Notes: generated by a model from the letters alone, not told the origin. 64,000 nt of DNA from Allomuricauda sp. (GCA_030148335.1 JASBTQ010000013.1:37114-101113), one strand, 5' to 3'; shown: positions 17,319-26,769, counted from the first letter of the stretch. Numbers and translations are program-made.

Positions 17319-18902
17319 TTAAATCAAGGGGAGTTTGATAAAGAACGTGCTTCCTTTTCCTTTTTCGCTCTCGGCATAAACTTCGCCTTGATGGTCTTCA
17401 ATAATTCGTTTTACATAGGCCAATCCCAATCCGTGGCCTTTCACATTGTGTATGTCACCGGTATGCTCCCGATAGAATTTTTCGAACACTTTTTTGAGTA
17501 CGGCCTTGCTCATGCCCGCTCCTTGGTCCCGCACTTTTATAATGATGTTGTTCTTTGCCACTTCGGTGAACACATCGATTTTGGGTGTTTCCGGGGAATA
17601 CTTGACCGCATTGTCCAAAATATTCACGATCACATTCGTCATGTGCATATCGTTTGCCAAGACTTCCGATCTTTCCGCATCCAAATGGGCGTTCACATAG
17701 CCGCCCCTATCTTGCACTATCAGCTCCACATGGGCAATGGCGTCCCCAATGATATCGTGCATATCCACCCTATCCTTGTTGATGTCCAACTGGTTTTTTT
17801 CCAATTTGGATATCCTCAACACATTTTCCACTTGGGCGTGCATGCGCTTGTTCTCGTCCCTGATCATCCCCAAATACCTCAACACTTTTTCCTTGTCCTC
17901 AATGGCCTTTGGGTTCCGAATGGCTTCCACGGCAAGGTTGATGGTGGCTATGGGAGTCTTGAACTCATGGGTCATATTGTTGATAAAGTCCGACTTGATC
18001 TCCGATATCCTTTTCTGCTTGATCAATTGATAGATGGCACTGGTATACGCGACCATGATCACTAGGGTAAAAACCAAAGACAAGAGGGCCATTCCCATGA
18101 TCGACCTGAAAATGAACTTTTTCATGGTCGGGAAGGTCAGCAACAGCGAGAAGTTGGTACTCCCCTCAATATCCCTAAAAATGGGAGCCTCGTACATTTT
18201 CACTCCGGAGAACTTGAACTTTTGGGACCTTATCTTTGTCGGATACCCCTGACTGTACACCCCATATTCAAAGTCGATATTGATGTCCCTGTTTTTCAGT
18301 TCTTGGCTCAGGAGCAGTTCCAGTTCTTGCTTGGACACCCTCTTGTGTATTGGGGTGGTCTTGGCATACTCCATGATGATATCCTCGAAAGCGATTCGGT
18401 CCACCTTGCTCAGGTTGCCAATTTTTTCGTAGCGCTGCAAGGGTGTAAGCCCATAACTCTTCCCGTCGAGCCCGAATTCCTCTTTGTACACGGCCTTGGT
18501 TCGCTTGCTCGTGTAGTTTCTGATCGTAGTGGAATCCTCTCCGTTTAAATTGTCATTATCAAAGAACGTAGATGATACGTTGTAATCTTCCTCAAGAATT
18601 CCATGGGAATAAAAAAGAATCTCATCGGAGTTCACATCACGGTCCACGAACAAGAAGTTTTTAAACTGTGTGCTCTTCGGTTTGACACTATCCACGATGG
18701 GGGCCAAGCGGTCCGAATATTGTTTGATCTCCATCATCTCCACCCTGTCCGCCACTTTATCCAATATATCCGTGACCGTCCTAGAGAACTGTTCTTCTTT
18801 GTCGTTTATGGATGTCCGTATCCAATAAACCTGAACGAAAATTATCCCCAAAAGGGACAAACTCATTAGAATGACCAGAAGAACAAATAGCTTCTTGTTC
18901 AT
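17319..18902 (-). CDS. Two-component sensor histidine kinase (RprX-like)
   Basis: A 527-aa membrane kinase. One membrane helix is at residues ~5-27 and another near 265-292, with a ~240-residue periplasmic sensor of unrecognised fold between them. The cytoplasmic part has the HisKA box NNMTHEFKTPIATIN near residue 312, the N box NVIVNILDNAVKYSPE near 430, then RDQGAGMSKAVLKKVFEKF and GHGLGLAYVKRI in the HATPase domain. Partner of the regulator 9 nt downstream. Its -7 promoter box lies 5 nt before the ATG. Confidence 0.93.
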   Translation of the reverse strand: MNKKLFVLLVILMSLSLLGIIFVQVYWIRTSINDKEEQFSRTVTDILDKVADRVEMMEIKQYSDRLAPIVDSVKPKSTQFKNFLFVDRDVNSDEILFYSHGILEEDYNVSSTFFDNDNLNGEDSTTIRNYTSKRTKAVYKEEFGLDGKSYGLTPLQRYEKIGNLSKVDRIAFEDIIMEYAKTTPIHKRVSKQELELLLSQELKNRDINIDFEYGVYSQGYPTKIRSQKFKFSGVKMYEAPIFRDIEGSTNFSLLLTFPTMKKFIFRSIMGMALLSLVFTLVIMVAYTSAIYQLIKQKRISEIKSDFINNMTHEFKTPIATINLAVEAIRNPKAIEDKEKVLRYLGMIRDENKRMHAQVENVLRISKLEKNQLDINKDRVDMHDIIGDAIAHVELIVQDRGGYVNAHLDAERSEVLANDMHMTNVIVNILDNAVKYSPETPKIDVFTEVAKNNIIIKVRDQGAGMSKAVLKKVFEKFYREHTGDIHNVKGHGLGLAYVKRIIEDHQGEVYAESEKGKGSTFFIKLPLI

Positions 18903-18907
18903 TGTGC

Positions 18908-18915
18908 CAAAATTA
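18908..18915 (-). promoter_or_regulatory. -7 promoter box of the histidine kinase gene
   Basis: On the minus strand TAATTTTG is a perfect TAnnTTTG; only GCACA separates it from the ATG at 18902, implying a leaderless or near-leaderless mRNA. Confidence 0.55.
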
Positions 18916-18966
18916 AAAATTTAACATTTAGGCCTTTGGGCGTTTAACCTAACCTTAACAAAAATG

Positions 18967-19560
18967 TTAAAATTTGGTTGCCATTTCCATTAATTTAGCG
19001 TGAAGTGCCTTGACCGTATCGGCCGTGGATCCCAAATCCAGGTTCTCGATGCTGTAATCGGCCAGATCCAATTTGTCGGCATCGTCCATTTGGTTTTTCA
19101 TCCGTTCCAATACAGCTTTTGGCCCCACTCCGTCCCTGTTCATGACCCGCTCCAAGCGAACATTCAAAGGGGCTGTTACCAAAATGGTATGGTCGTATTG
19201 GTCTTGTGAGCCATTTTCAAAGATCAAAGCGGTTTCCTGTACCACGTAGGGAGCAGTTTGACCTTTGACCCAATCCATAAAGTGCCTTCTCACCGCTGGA
19301 TGGACGATGGCATTCAGTTTGCGCAGCAATTCAGGATCCTTGAACACCTTTTCCGCCACGAAGCCCCTGTCCAACACGCCTTCATTGTATGCGCGCTTTC
19401 CCAAGAGGTCTATTATAGCTTCCTTGACCTCGACGGAGGATACCATCAATTGTTTGGCCTCGGAATCCGAATCGTACACAGGAACCCCAAGCTCCCTGAA
19501 CATTTCGGCCACAGTGCTTTTTCCGCTGCCGATCCCGCCTGTCAACCCAACGACCATCAT
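18967..19560 (-). CDS. coaE: Dephospho-CoA kinase
   Basis: Last step of coenzyme A synthesis, phosphorylating the 3'-hydroxyl of dephospho-CoA. It is 197 aa with P-loop GLTGGIGSGKST at residues 5-16, VYDSDSEAKQL, and the AIVHPAVR and VQETALIFENG blocks typical of CoaE. Its start overlaps the YbbR gene by 4 bp, so it ends a GT2-YbbR-coaE operon. The other late CoA gene in the window, coaBC, is separate at 25.2 kb. Confidence 0.95.
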   Translation of the reverse strand: MMVVGLTGGIGSGKSTVAEMFRELGVPVYDSDSEAKQLMVSSVEVKEAIIDLLGKRAYNEGVLDRGFVAEKVFKDPELLRKLNAIVHPAVRRHFMDWVKGQTAPYVVQETALIFENGSQDQYDHTILVTAPLNVRLERVMNRDGVGPKAVLERMKNQMDDADKLDLADYSIENLDLGSTADTVKALHAKLMEMATKF

Positions 19561-20516
19561 AATTGCTTCAGTACAAAATTCACTGTATTGCCTTCCTGCA
19601 ACCTTACATCATACACATTTTCCGGACGTTCGATTATTTGCAATAACAGGGCACTTCCTTCGGAATCCTTTCCTTGGGCATAATCTGCCACCACTTCAAA
19701 ATCAGTCTTGGAAATCTCCTTCAATCGTTCGATGGTTGCCTTGCAGACCACGGTCACCCTGTCGGGAAAAATCTGTATCTGATATCCATCGGGAATGTTC
19801 GACACCTTTACGGGTACTTCGAACAATTTTTCGGAAAACTTGGACACCTTGCCGGAAACCACAGCCTTTTTGATCGAAAACACACTATTGTCCAATCCTT
19901 TTGGCAATTTTAGGGGCAATTCCCTTGAGAAATCACTGGAAACATTGGCCAACTGTACCCGAGATGTCATAACCTCGCCAATGGTATCGATTTCCTTATG
20001 GGGCCCTTTGACCACTACATGTCCGGGCGAAACCTTGACTTCCCCGTCCAGCAAATAATTTTGTTCGAACTGGATCTCCAAATCTGCCTTGATGGGGATT
20101 TCCCTGGATGCCACACGGTACATGTCCACGACCAGTTCACTCCTGCCCAGGTCCAATATCGATACACTCTGGGACAACTCCACATCCATTTGCTTCCTCA
20201 GTTCTTCGTCGGTCAACACATATTTACCATTTTGATATACCGCTTGGGATACATCCACATCAATCCGTTTATTGAAAAAATTATGGTACAGGAACTGGAA
20301 CCCGCTGGCACGGATCTTCGCCTCGATCATATCCTCCGAATTTTTGCCCAACATAAGCGTATCCGGCAAATTGTTATAGGTGAGGATAAAATCCGTCCTC
20401 GATTCGTAAGTCTCGGACAAGTTACTGATGAACCAAGATAAAAAAGAGCACAACAAAAACAGCGAAAACACTTTCACCTTCCTTTGGTTAAGACCGCCAA
20501 GCATCTTTTTGAACAC
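19557..20516 (-). CDS. YbbR-like domain protein
   Basis: A 319-aa protein with an N-terminal membrane helix (VFSLFLLCSFLSWFISNL, residues ~16-33) followed by a periplasm-facing beta-rich region containing YbbR-type repeats; the clearest is SPGHVVVKGPHKEIDTIG near residue 165. YbbR proteins in other phyla accompany c-di-AMP cyclase; no cyclase gene is visible here. It overlaps the glycosyltransferase stop by one base and coaE by 4 bp. Confidence 0.8.
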   Translation of the reverse strand: MFKKMLGGLNQRKVKVFSLFLLCSFLSWFISNLSETYESRTDFILTYNNLPDTLMLGKNSEDMIEAKIRASGFQFLYHNFFNKRIDVDVSQAVYQNGKYVLTDEELRKQMDVELSQSVSILDLGRSELVVDMYRVASREIPIKADLEIQFEQNYLLDGEVKVSPGHVVVKGPHKEIDTIGEVMTSRVQLANVSSDFSRELPLKLPKGLDNSVFSIKKAVVSGKVSKFSEKLFEVPVKVSNIPDGYQIQIFPDRVTVVCKATIERLKEISKTDFEVVADYAQGKDSEGSALLLQIIERPENVYDVRLQEGNTVNFVLKQL

Positions 20517-21523
20517 TACTTTTTCTTAAAAAACAACTTTGGAAACAGCTCCTCTGGTTCCTTGCTACTAAAATTAAGCAAGATCGTTGACTTAAGAAAA
20601 CCGATTCCGTACCCATAAAATTGGGTCAACGCGGCATAAAGGGCCAAAAAGGCCACTTTGATGTTCCTGTTTTTGACCCATGCATCGAGAAACAAGATCA
20701 AAAAGTAACAGAAATAGAGCGTCAAGGGAAGCCACATCCCGAAAAAGGAAAAAAGTAAAGAGAGACAAAGGCCCAATATAAAAAGTGTGGGAAACCAGTA
20801 AGTGGGCCTGGCGGTGCCCGGGTGCCATTTGTTGAGAATGGGGCGTACCATGCCGAATTTGTTCACTTGGATATAAAACTTGTCCCAATCGATACGTCTT
20901 TTATGGTACACGAAGGCGTTGGGAAACAATCGGGAATCGAAACCCGCCTTCCAAATACGGAAAGTGAGGTCGGGGTCCTCCCCGGGGTGTATTCGTCCAA
21001 AACCACCCACTTTGGCAAAGGCCTCACTGGAAATGCCCATGTTGAAGCTACGCGGCTGGAATTTTCCCACCGATTTTTCTCCTCCGCGGATTCCCCCTGT
21101 GGTAAAAAAGGAGGTCATCACATAATTGATTGCCTTTTGTACCGTGGTGAACGATTGGTCCGCAGCGTCCGGTCCACCGAAACAGTGTACAAACTCCCTT
21201 TTCAGTTCCTTGTCCACTTCGGCGAGGTATTGTTGGGGAACGATACAATCGGAATCCAGAATGATAAAGTAATTTCCCTTGGCCTTCTGCATGCCGAAGT
21301 TCCTGGAATCGCCAGGGCCGGAATTGGATTTATAGTAGTAGGAGATATGGAGCTTGTCCTGAAACCCTTCCACTACCCTTTCCGAGCTTTCCGAAGAGCC
21401 ATCCTCCACGATGACCACTTCAAAATCTTCCTTAAAATCCTGTTTCCAAAGGCTTTCCAAAAGCTCCCGGATTTCTTCAGGTCGATTATAGACGGGGACT
21501 ATTATGGAGAGAAACAGCTGCAT
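20516..21523 (-). CDS. Family 2 glycosyltransferase, membrane-associated
   Basis: A 335-aa GT-A fold enzyme. The opening LSIIVPVYNRPEEIRELLESL is a GT2 start, FIILDSDCIVP supplies the metal-binding DxD-like acid near residue 93, and PGEDPDLTFRIWKAG provides the ED motif near residue 180. Three hydrophobic segments follow residue 245 and anchor it to the inner membrane. The sugar donor and acceptor are unknown. It is first in an operon with YbbR and coaE. Confidence 0.88.
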   Translation of the reverse strand: MQLFLSIIVPVYNRPEEIRELLESLWKQDFKEDFEVVIVEDGSSESSERVVEGFQDKLHISYYYKSNSGPGDSRNFGMQKAKGNYFIILDSDCIVPQQYLAEVDKELKREFVHCFGGPDAADQSFTTVQKAINYVMTSFFTTGGIRGGEKSVGKFQPRSFNMGISSEAFAKVGGFGRIHPGEDPDLTFRIWKAGFDSRLFPNAFVYHKRRIDWDKFYIQVNKFGMVRPILNKWHPGTARPTYWFPTLFILGLCLSLLFSFFGMWLPLTLYFCYFLILFLDAWVKNRNIKVAFLALYAALTQFYGYGIGFLKSTILLNFSSKEPEELFPKLFFKKK

Positions 21524-21553
21524 TGAAAATAAAGATGGGAGTTATCGTTGGAA

Positions 21554-21636
21554 TTGATCAGGTGTCAAATCGAGCGCAGTCGAGATGTATTTTGTGGTGT
21601 TTTGCGTTCTCGACTGCGCTCGAACTGACAGATCAA
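21554..21636. repeat. Inverted-repeat element with TCGAGCGCAGTCGAGA arms
   Basis: Two 16-bp perfect complementary arms (21570-21585 and 21608-21623) sit inside a longer imperfect dyad bounded by TTGATCA and GATCAA, with a 22-nt loop. It lies between the 3' end of fabI and the 5' end of the GT2 gene. The right arm matches the half-copy at 10076-10100, so this is a dispersed repeat. It might also act as a transcription-end structure for fabI. Confidence 0.75.
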
Positions 21637-21669
21637 CCTTGATTCTCTGCTGTAGAGCAAATGTATTGC

Positions 21670-22482
21670 TTATTTGCTAAACTCATCGATTACCTCTTGG
21701 CTTACCCCGGTGTTGGAGAACCCACCGTCGTGGAAGAGGTTCTGCATGGTCACTTTTTTGGTGAGGTCCGAGAACAGGCTCACGGTATAGTTGGCACAGT
21801 CATCGGCCGTGGCATTGCCCAAGGGGGACATTTTCTCGGCATAGTTGATGAACCCACCGAAACCTTTCACACCTTGCCCGGCCGTGGTCGGGGTCGGAGA
21901 TTGTGAAATGGTGTTCACACGAACTTTCTTTTCCTTTCCGAAGAAATAACCAAAACTTCTGGCCACGGATTCTAAATAGGCCTTGTTGTCAGCCATATCG
22001 TTGTAATCCGGAAAGGTCCTTTGTGCCGCCATATAGGTCAGGGCCACAATGCTGCCCCACTCGCTCATGGCATCAGCCTTGTATAATGTCTGCAATACTT
22101 TGTGGAAAGATAACGCGGACACATCCCAGCCCTTTGCTGTGAAATCGTAGTTCTCGTCCGTGTAGGCCCTTCCTTTTCTAACATTGACGGACATTCCTAT
22201 GGAATGAAGGACAAAATCGAGCTTGCCGCCCAGAACTTCCATGGATTGCTCCACCAGGTTCTTCAGGTCTTCTTCATTGGTGGCATCTGCAGGAATGATC
22301 TCTGAATTGGTCTTTGCGGCCAGTTCCTTTATCTGCCCCATACGCATGGCAATGGGTGCGTTGGTGAGCACAAAAGTGCCTCCTTCTTCATGTACTCGTT
22401 CCGCGGTTTTCCATGCAATGGAATTTTCATCCAATGCTCCAAAAATGATTCCTTTCTTACCTTTTAAAAGATTGTATGCCAT
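21670..22482 (-). CDS. fabI: Enoyl-[acyl-carrier-protein] reductase (NADH), FabI
   Basis: Reduces trans-2-enoyl-ACP in the last step of each fatty-acid elongation cycle. It is 270 aa from ATG 22482; the frame extends to 22512 but that would begin inside the promoter box. The short-chain dehydrogenase scaffold is clear: KKGIIFGALDENSIAW at the cofactor site, LHSIGM, and the FabI-specific catalytic pair Tyr-x6-Lys in DYNDMADNKAYLE. It stands alone between recN and the repeat element. Confidence 0.95.
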   Translation of the reverse strand: MAYNLLKGKKGIIFGALDENSIAWKTAERVHEEGGTFVLTNAPIAMRMGQIKELAAKTNSEIIPADATNEEDLKNLVEQSMEVLGGKLDFVLHSIGMSVNVRKGRAYTDENYDFTAKGWDVSALSFHKVLQTLYKADAMSEWGSIVALTYMAAQRTFPDYNDMADNKAYLESVARSFGYFFGKEKKVRVNTISQSPTPTTAGQGVKGFGGFINYAEKMSPLGNATADDCANYTVSLFSDLTKKVTMQNLFHDGGFSNTGVSQEVIDEFSK

Positions 22483-22509
22483 ATGTTCTTTCAATTGTTG
22501 ATTGTGGGA

Positions 22510-22517
22510 CAAAGATA
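22510..22517 (-). promoter_or_regulatory. -7 promoter box of fabI
   Basis: The minus strand reads TATCTTTG, a perfect TAnnTTTG, about 25 nt before the fabI ATG. It excludes the upstream in-frame start. Confidence 0.65.
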
Positions 22518-22629
22518 TTTATTCTGATCCACTATTGCCCAATAAAAGAGCAAAAGACCGCTGCGCTGTTAGAGAATAGAAAAAAGAATGGAAAGAAAAG
22601 ACTCATAACTCTGAACCCCTAACCCATAA

Positions 22630-24282
22630 CTATTGCAACAGTTCCCTTGCATGGGCCAATGCGGACTCGGATATGCTCTTGCCGCCCAACATTTCCGCAA
22701 GTTCCCTCACCCGCTCCTCCACACCCAGCTGTTTTATGTGGGTACTTGTCCCCTGTTCGCTCTCTTCCTTATACACCTTGAACTGGTACTGTCCTTTGGA
22801 GGCCACTTGGGGCAAGTGGGTAATGGAAAACACTTGCATGTTCCGGCTCATTTGCTGCATGATCTCGCCCATACGGTTGGAGATTTCCCCAGAAACCCCG
22901 GTATCGATCTCATCGAACATCAAGGTGGGCAAATGTTCGTAAGTGGCCAAAATGGATTTGATGGTCAGCATGATACGGGAAAGCTCCCCACCCGATGCCA
23001 CTTTCTTCAACTCTCCGTAACTCGAACCTTTATTGGCCGAAAACAAAAATTCGAGATCATCTTTTCCATTGGCTTTGAAGGTGTTGGATGGGTTTATCTC
23101 GATCTTAAAAGTAGCTGATGGCATTCCCAAAGACGCTAGATTTTCCTGAAGTACCTGCTTCAATTTGGGAACAACACCCTTTCTGGCTTTGCGGATGTTT
23201 TGAGCCCATGCTTCCACTTGTTGGGTAATCTGGTCCACTTCTCCTTTCTTTTCCGCTATTTTTGATTCGATATTGGCAACAGCTTCCACTTTTTGTGCCA
23301 ACTCATCACGTAAAACCATCAATTCGACAACTGTGGCCACATGGTGCTTTTTCTGAAGGTCGTACAGTAGCTGCAACTGACCATTCACGACTTCCAATCG
23401 GGCCGGATCGGCCTCCACGGTATCTTTTAGCTGTTCTATTTCCGAAGCAATGTCGTCGGTTTCTATCAACACGGATTCAATCCGTTCACCAAGCGATTTG
23501 TATGCAGGACCAAACTCGGTCAAGGCTTGAAAGGCACGTCTCAAATCGGCCAATCGTCCCAAAATGCCTAATTGTTCATCATTCAGCAATTGATGTCCCG
23601 TGGAAAGCTGTTCCATGATCTGCTCCACATTGCTCAATTGCTCATACTCCGTTTCCAACTCCTCCTGCATGCCTTCTTTCAACTTGGCATCTTCCAGTTC
23701 CTTCAGCAAAAAACTGTTGTATTCATGCTCCTTGTCCGCATTGGACTGGAACGTTTCCAATTCTTTCAGCTCTTTGGCGGCCTTCTTCAGCAGTTGCAAT
23801 TGCGCCCCATATTCCTTTAAGTTATCGGCATTTCCGGCCAAGGCATCTACCACCTTCATCTGGAAGTCGTTTTCCGTGAGCCGCATGGTCTGGTGTTGGG
23901 AATGCACATCCACCAATTGGTCGCCCAAAGCCTTCAACACATCCAAAGTGACTGGGGTGTCGTTCACAAAGGCCCTGGATTTACCACTGGGCAGGATTTC
24001 CCGACGGAGAATGGTTACATCTTCATAATCCAGGTCATTTTCCTTGAAAAATTGTTGGAGTTGGTACTTTGAAAGGTCAAACTCAGCCTCAATGACACAT
24101 TTTTGCTCCTCGTTCTTCAAGGAAGTGAGGTCGGCACGCTTGCCCAGCACCAAGGAAAGACCTCCCAACAAGATGGACTTCCCTGCCCCGGTTTCCCCTG
24201 TGATGGTAGTGAAACCTTTGGGAAACGCAACGTTCACATCGTCTATCAACGCATAATTTTGGATGGAAAGATTTGTCAGCAA
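22630..24282 (-). CDS. recN: DNA repair protein RecN
   Basis: SMC-like ATPase used in recombinational double-strand-break repair. It is 550 aa, normal length. The N-terminal Walker A ITGETGAGKSILL is near residue 30; a central coiled coil (residues ~155-370) contains many Glu/Leu/Gln heptads. The C-terminal ABC signature ASGGELSRIMLTIK and Walker B LMFDEIDTGVSGEIS follow, and the end is LAEMLGG. The start is TTG, supported by the LTNLSIQNYALID opening usual for the family. It is 46 nt after the PorD-like gene and has its own weak promoter box. Confidence 0.96.
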   Translation of the reverse strand: MLTNLSIQNYALIDDVNVAFPKGFTTITGETGAGKSILLGGLSLVLGKRADLTSLKNEEQKCVIEAEFDLSKYQLQQFFKENDLDYEDVTILRREILPSGKSRAFVNDTPVTLDVLKALGDQLVDVHSQHQTMRLTENDFQMKVVDALAGNADNLKEYGAQLQLLKKAAKELKELETFQSNADKEHEYNSFLLKELEDAKLKEGMQEELETEYEQLSNVEQIMEQLSTGHQLLNDEQLGILGRLADLRRAFQALTEFGPAYKSLGERIESVLIETDDIASEIEQLKDTVEADPARLEVVNGQLQLLYDLQKKHHVATVVELMVLRDELAQKVEAVANIESKIAEKKGEVDQITQQVEAWAQNIRKARKGVVPKLKQVLQENLASLGMPSATFKIEINPSNTFKANGKDDLEFLFSANKGSSYGELKKVASGGELSRIMLTIKSILATYEHLPTLMFDEIDTGVSGEISNRMGEIMQQMSRNMQVFSITHLPQVASKGQYQFKVYKEESEQGTSTHIKQLGVEERVRELAEMLGGKSISESALAHARELLQ

Positions 24283-24300
24283 TTCTGAAGATTTTATCCG

Positions 24301-24308
24301 TAAATATA
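24301..24308 (-). promoter_or_regulatory. Possible -7 box of recN
   Basis: The minus strand reads TATATTTA, one mismatch to TAnnTTTG, 18 nt before the TTG start. It would allow recN to be transcribed apart from the bamD operon. Confidence 0.35.
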
Positions 24309-24328
24309 AATCTCTTTATAGAACTGCA

Positions 24329-25219
24329 CTAGTATTTTATCTCATTCCAAGTGTTGGAATAGAATGGCGCCACTTTGTTGAGGGTTTCCTTCAGTTTGAC
24401 GATATCCACCGTGGGGCCATCGGAAAAGATGTTCTGGATCTCCTCGGACTTGGCATCAAAAAAGGTTTGGATCAAAAAGGCATTGGGCCTTCGTTGCACC
24501 AAGGTCTCGAAAAGCCGAAGGCTTCCTGCAACGATCTGCTTGCCGGTGCTGTTGTTGTCCGCCAAAATGTCCAATCCCTTCCGGTGGTAGTTGTACATGG
24601 CTATGCGGTATTCCCTGAACGAGTTGCTGAGCAGGTTGTCCACCAATTCAAAGCGGGTGCGCTGCCCTGTTTCCTGGCTCCATCCGCTATAACTGGAACT
24701 CTGGGCCTGGGTAACGATGTTCTGGGCCCTTCGGTAAAAATCGTCCCCTCCCTCCAATGAAAACGTATCGGCATCCAATCCCAAAACCAGATATACATAA
24801 TACGATATGACGGCAACCAGATTGGAATCGAAAGAATTGGGATTATAGACCAAGGGCTGGAATTCCTGGTACTGAAAATTGAAGGCATCGTCCTTATAAT
24901 TGAACACAGGACTTTCGTAGGAGGTATTGAAAACGGGTCTTGAGGACTGAATCTGTATGGTGGCCTCAAAACGGTCCGATTCGTATTGGGTCACTGTGAT
25001 GAACATCCGGGCATTTACCCGTTCGTTCTCCCGATATACTCTGTTTGTCCATTTATTTTTGTTGACCAAGTCGTTCAACGAACGCTCCAAAGTCTTGAAA
25101 ATCTGTTGGTTGGTCTGCCCAACCTGATCGGAATTGACCGTGACCACGCAATTGAGTTCTTGGGCGGAGACCGTCAAAGAAATGAAAAGTAAAAAAATGG
25201 ACAACAGTGTCTTACGCAT
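24329..25219 (-). CDS. DUF4835-family periplasmic protein (PorD-like, type IX secretion)
   Basis: A 296-aa exported protein with a cleavable signal peptide ending in SAQE near residue 19. It is recognised as DUF4835, a Bacteroidota-specific family often labelled PorD for type IX secretion. I can support the family resemblance (LNCVVTVNSDQVGQTNQQIF opening, FYRRAQNIVTQAQSS) but not the secretion role from sequence alone. It overlaps coaBC by 8 bp and belongs to the bamD-rpoZ-coaBC operon. Confidence 0.78.
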   Translation of the reverse strand: MRKTLLSIFLLFISLTVSAQELNCVVTVNSDQVGQTNQQIFKTLERSLNDLVNKNKWTNRVYRENERVNARMFITVTQYESDRFEATIQIQSSRPVFNTSYESPVFNYKDDAFNFQYQEFQPLVYNPNSFDSNLVAVISYYVYLVLGLDADTFSLEGGDDFYRRAQNIVTQAQSSSYSGWSQETGQRTRFELVDNLLSNSFREYRIAMYNYHRKGLDILADNNSTGKQIVAGSLRLFETLVQRRPNAFLIQTFFDAKSEEIQNIFSDGPTVDIVKLKETLNKVAPFYSNTWNEIKY

Positions 25220-26417
25220 GGATCTTGGAGATGATTTCTTCCCAAATGTCCGAGGCCACTTCGGGCTTCGTCTTCAATCCAAACGTTTTTATGTCCAAAT
25301 TCTTATCAATGAAGGTAATTTTATTGGTCCCTGCTCCAAAACCTGCACCGTCTTCCTTCAGCGAATTCAAGACAATACCGTCCAGGTTCTTGCGTTTCAG
25401 CTTGCCCTTCGCATTCTCCAACTCATTTTCGGTCTCCAAGGCAAAGCCCACCAAAAACTGGTGCGTTTTTTCTTCTCCTAGGGACAGGAGGATGTCGGGA
25501 TTCCGTTCCAACTCGATCTGCATATCGCCGTCCTTCTTCTTGATCTTTTCCGTTGCCACCCGTTTGGGTCGGTAGTCGGCGACCGCGGCTGCACAGATGG
25601 CCACATCCACATTTTTGTAGTGGCGATGGCAGGCATCGTACATTTCCCGTGCCGATGTGACCCTGATCAATTCAACAGAACTATGTTCCAGGTTCAAATA
25701 GGTCGGGCCGGACACTAAAATCACCTTTGCCCCAAGGTTTGCTGCCTTTTTGGCCAGCTCAAAGCCCATGGTGCCCGATGAATGGTTGCCCAAAAAACGG
25801 ACGGGGTCTATGGCTTCGTAGGTCGGTCCCGCAGTGATCAGTACCTTTTTGCCACTCAAGGGCAATCCTTTGGCCATATGCTCTTCGATGAACTTTACAA
25901 TGTTTTCCGGTTCCGCCATGCGCCCCTCCCCATGAAGGCCACTGGCCAATTCCCCGGTTTCGGCAGGTATCATGGTATTTCCAAAGGACTCCAATTTTTC
26001 GATGGAGTTTTTGGTTGATGGATGTTTGTACATGTCCAAATCCATAGCGGGTGCAAAATAGACAGGGCATTTTGCGGAAAGATAGGTGGCCAAAAGTAAA
26101 TTGTCGCAAGTGCCGTTGGCCATTTTGGAAAGCGTGTTGGCCGTCGCTGGGGCAATGATCATGATATCTGCCCAAAGGCCCAGTTCCACATGGTTGTTCC
26201 ATGTGATGCTCCCATCCTCTTCGTTCACAAAATCCAGCAGAACGGGATTTTTGGACAAGGTGGACAGCGTGAGGGGGGGAACAAAAGAGCTGGCACTATC
26301 GGTCATCACTATTTTGACCTGGGCACCAGCTTTGATCAGTAACCTAACCAGAAATGTGGTCTTGTACGCGGCAATTCCCCCGGAAATACCCAAAAGGATG
26401 TTCTTACCGCCAAGCAT
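25212..26417 (-). CDS. coaBC: Bifunctional phosphopantothenoylcysteine decarboxylase / synthetase
   Basis: Makes 4'-phosphopantetheine in two steps of coenzyme A synthesis. It is 401 aa. The N-terminal CoaC flavoprotein half has ILLGISGGIAAYK at residues 6-18, APATANTLSKMANG and FAPAMDLDMY; the C-terminal CoaB half starts near residue 190 with VLITAGPTYEAIDPVRFLGN and the SSGTMG nucleotide loop, then VAICAAAVADYRP. It is 3 nt after rpoZ and overlaps the PorD-like gene by 8 bp. Confidence 0.96.
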   Translation of the reverse strand: MLGGKNILLGISGGIAAYKTTFLVRLLIKAGAQVKIVMTDSASSFVPPLTLSTLSKNPVLLDFVNEEDGSITWNNHVELGLWADIMIIAPATANTLSKMANGTCDNLLLATYLSAKCPVYFAPAMDLDMYKHPSTKNSIEKLESFGNTMIPAETGELASGLHGEGRMAEPENIVKFIEEHMAKGLPLSGKKVLITAGPTYEAIDPVRFLGNHSSGTMGFELAKKAANLGAKVILVSGPTYLNLEHSSVELIRVTSAREMYDACHRHYKNVDVAICAAAVADYRPKRVATEKIKKKDGDMQIELERNPDILLSLGEEKTHQFLVGFALETENELENAKGKLKRKNLDGIVLNSLKEDGAGFGAGTNKITFIDKNLDIKTFGLKTKPEVASDIWEEIISKIHA

Positions 26418-26420
26418 TTC

Positions 26421-26747
26421 TTAGGCGTCTTTCTCTGTGTTCCTGTAATAGATTTTGTCTTCCAACCACTCCTGTATGGCCAAGGCGTGCGGTTTAGGCA
26501 GTTTTTCGTAGAACTTGGACACCTCGATCTGTTCTTTGTTCTCGAAGACCTCTTCCAAACTGTCACTGTAGGTAGCAAATTCTTCCAATTTTTCCAACAA
26601 CTCCTTTTTGATGTCGGAATTGATTTGGATAGCACGCTTGGATGCTATGGAAATGGCTTCATAAATGTTGCCGGTCTTGGCATCGAACTCGTTCCTGTTA
26701 AGGGTAGCAGTGGAAACTGGAGCTTTTGTATTCTTCAAATCTTGCAT
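26421..26747 (-). CDS. rpoZ: DNA-directed RNA polymerase omega subunit (Bacteroidota type)
   Basis: A 108-aa small protein. The central GNIYEAISIASKRAIQINSDIKK resembles the omega region that embraces the beta-prime C-terminus, and the position between bamD and coaBC is a conserved flavobacterial arrangement, paralleling the rpoZ-coaBC linkage known elsewhere. The C-terminal half (KFYEKLPKPHALAIQEWLEDK) is specific to the phylum. It is 22 nt after bamD and 3 nt before coaBC. Confidence 0.8.
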   Translation of the reverse strand: MQDLKNTKAPVSTATLNRNEFDAKTGNIYEAISIASKRAIQINSDIKKELLEKLEEFATYSDSLEEVFENKEQIEVSKFYEKLPKPHALAIQEWLEDKIYYRNTEKDA

Positions 26748-26769
26748 AATGTGTGCAGCTTTAAACTTT

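Noticed and set aside
18954..18969. TTAAC-AAAAAT-GTTAA hairpin at the coaE stop as a terminator
   Set aside because: Only five A/T-rich pairs and it overlaps the stop codon; too weak to call.
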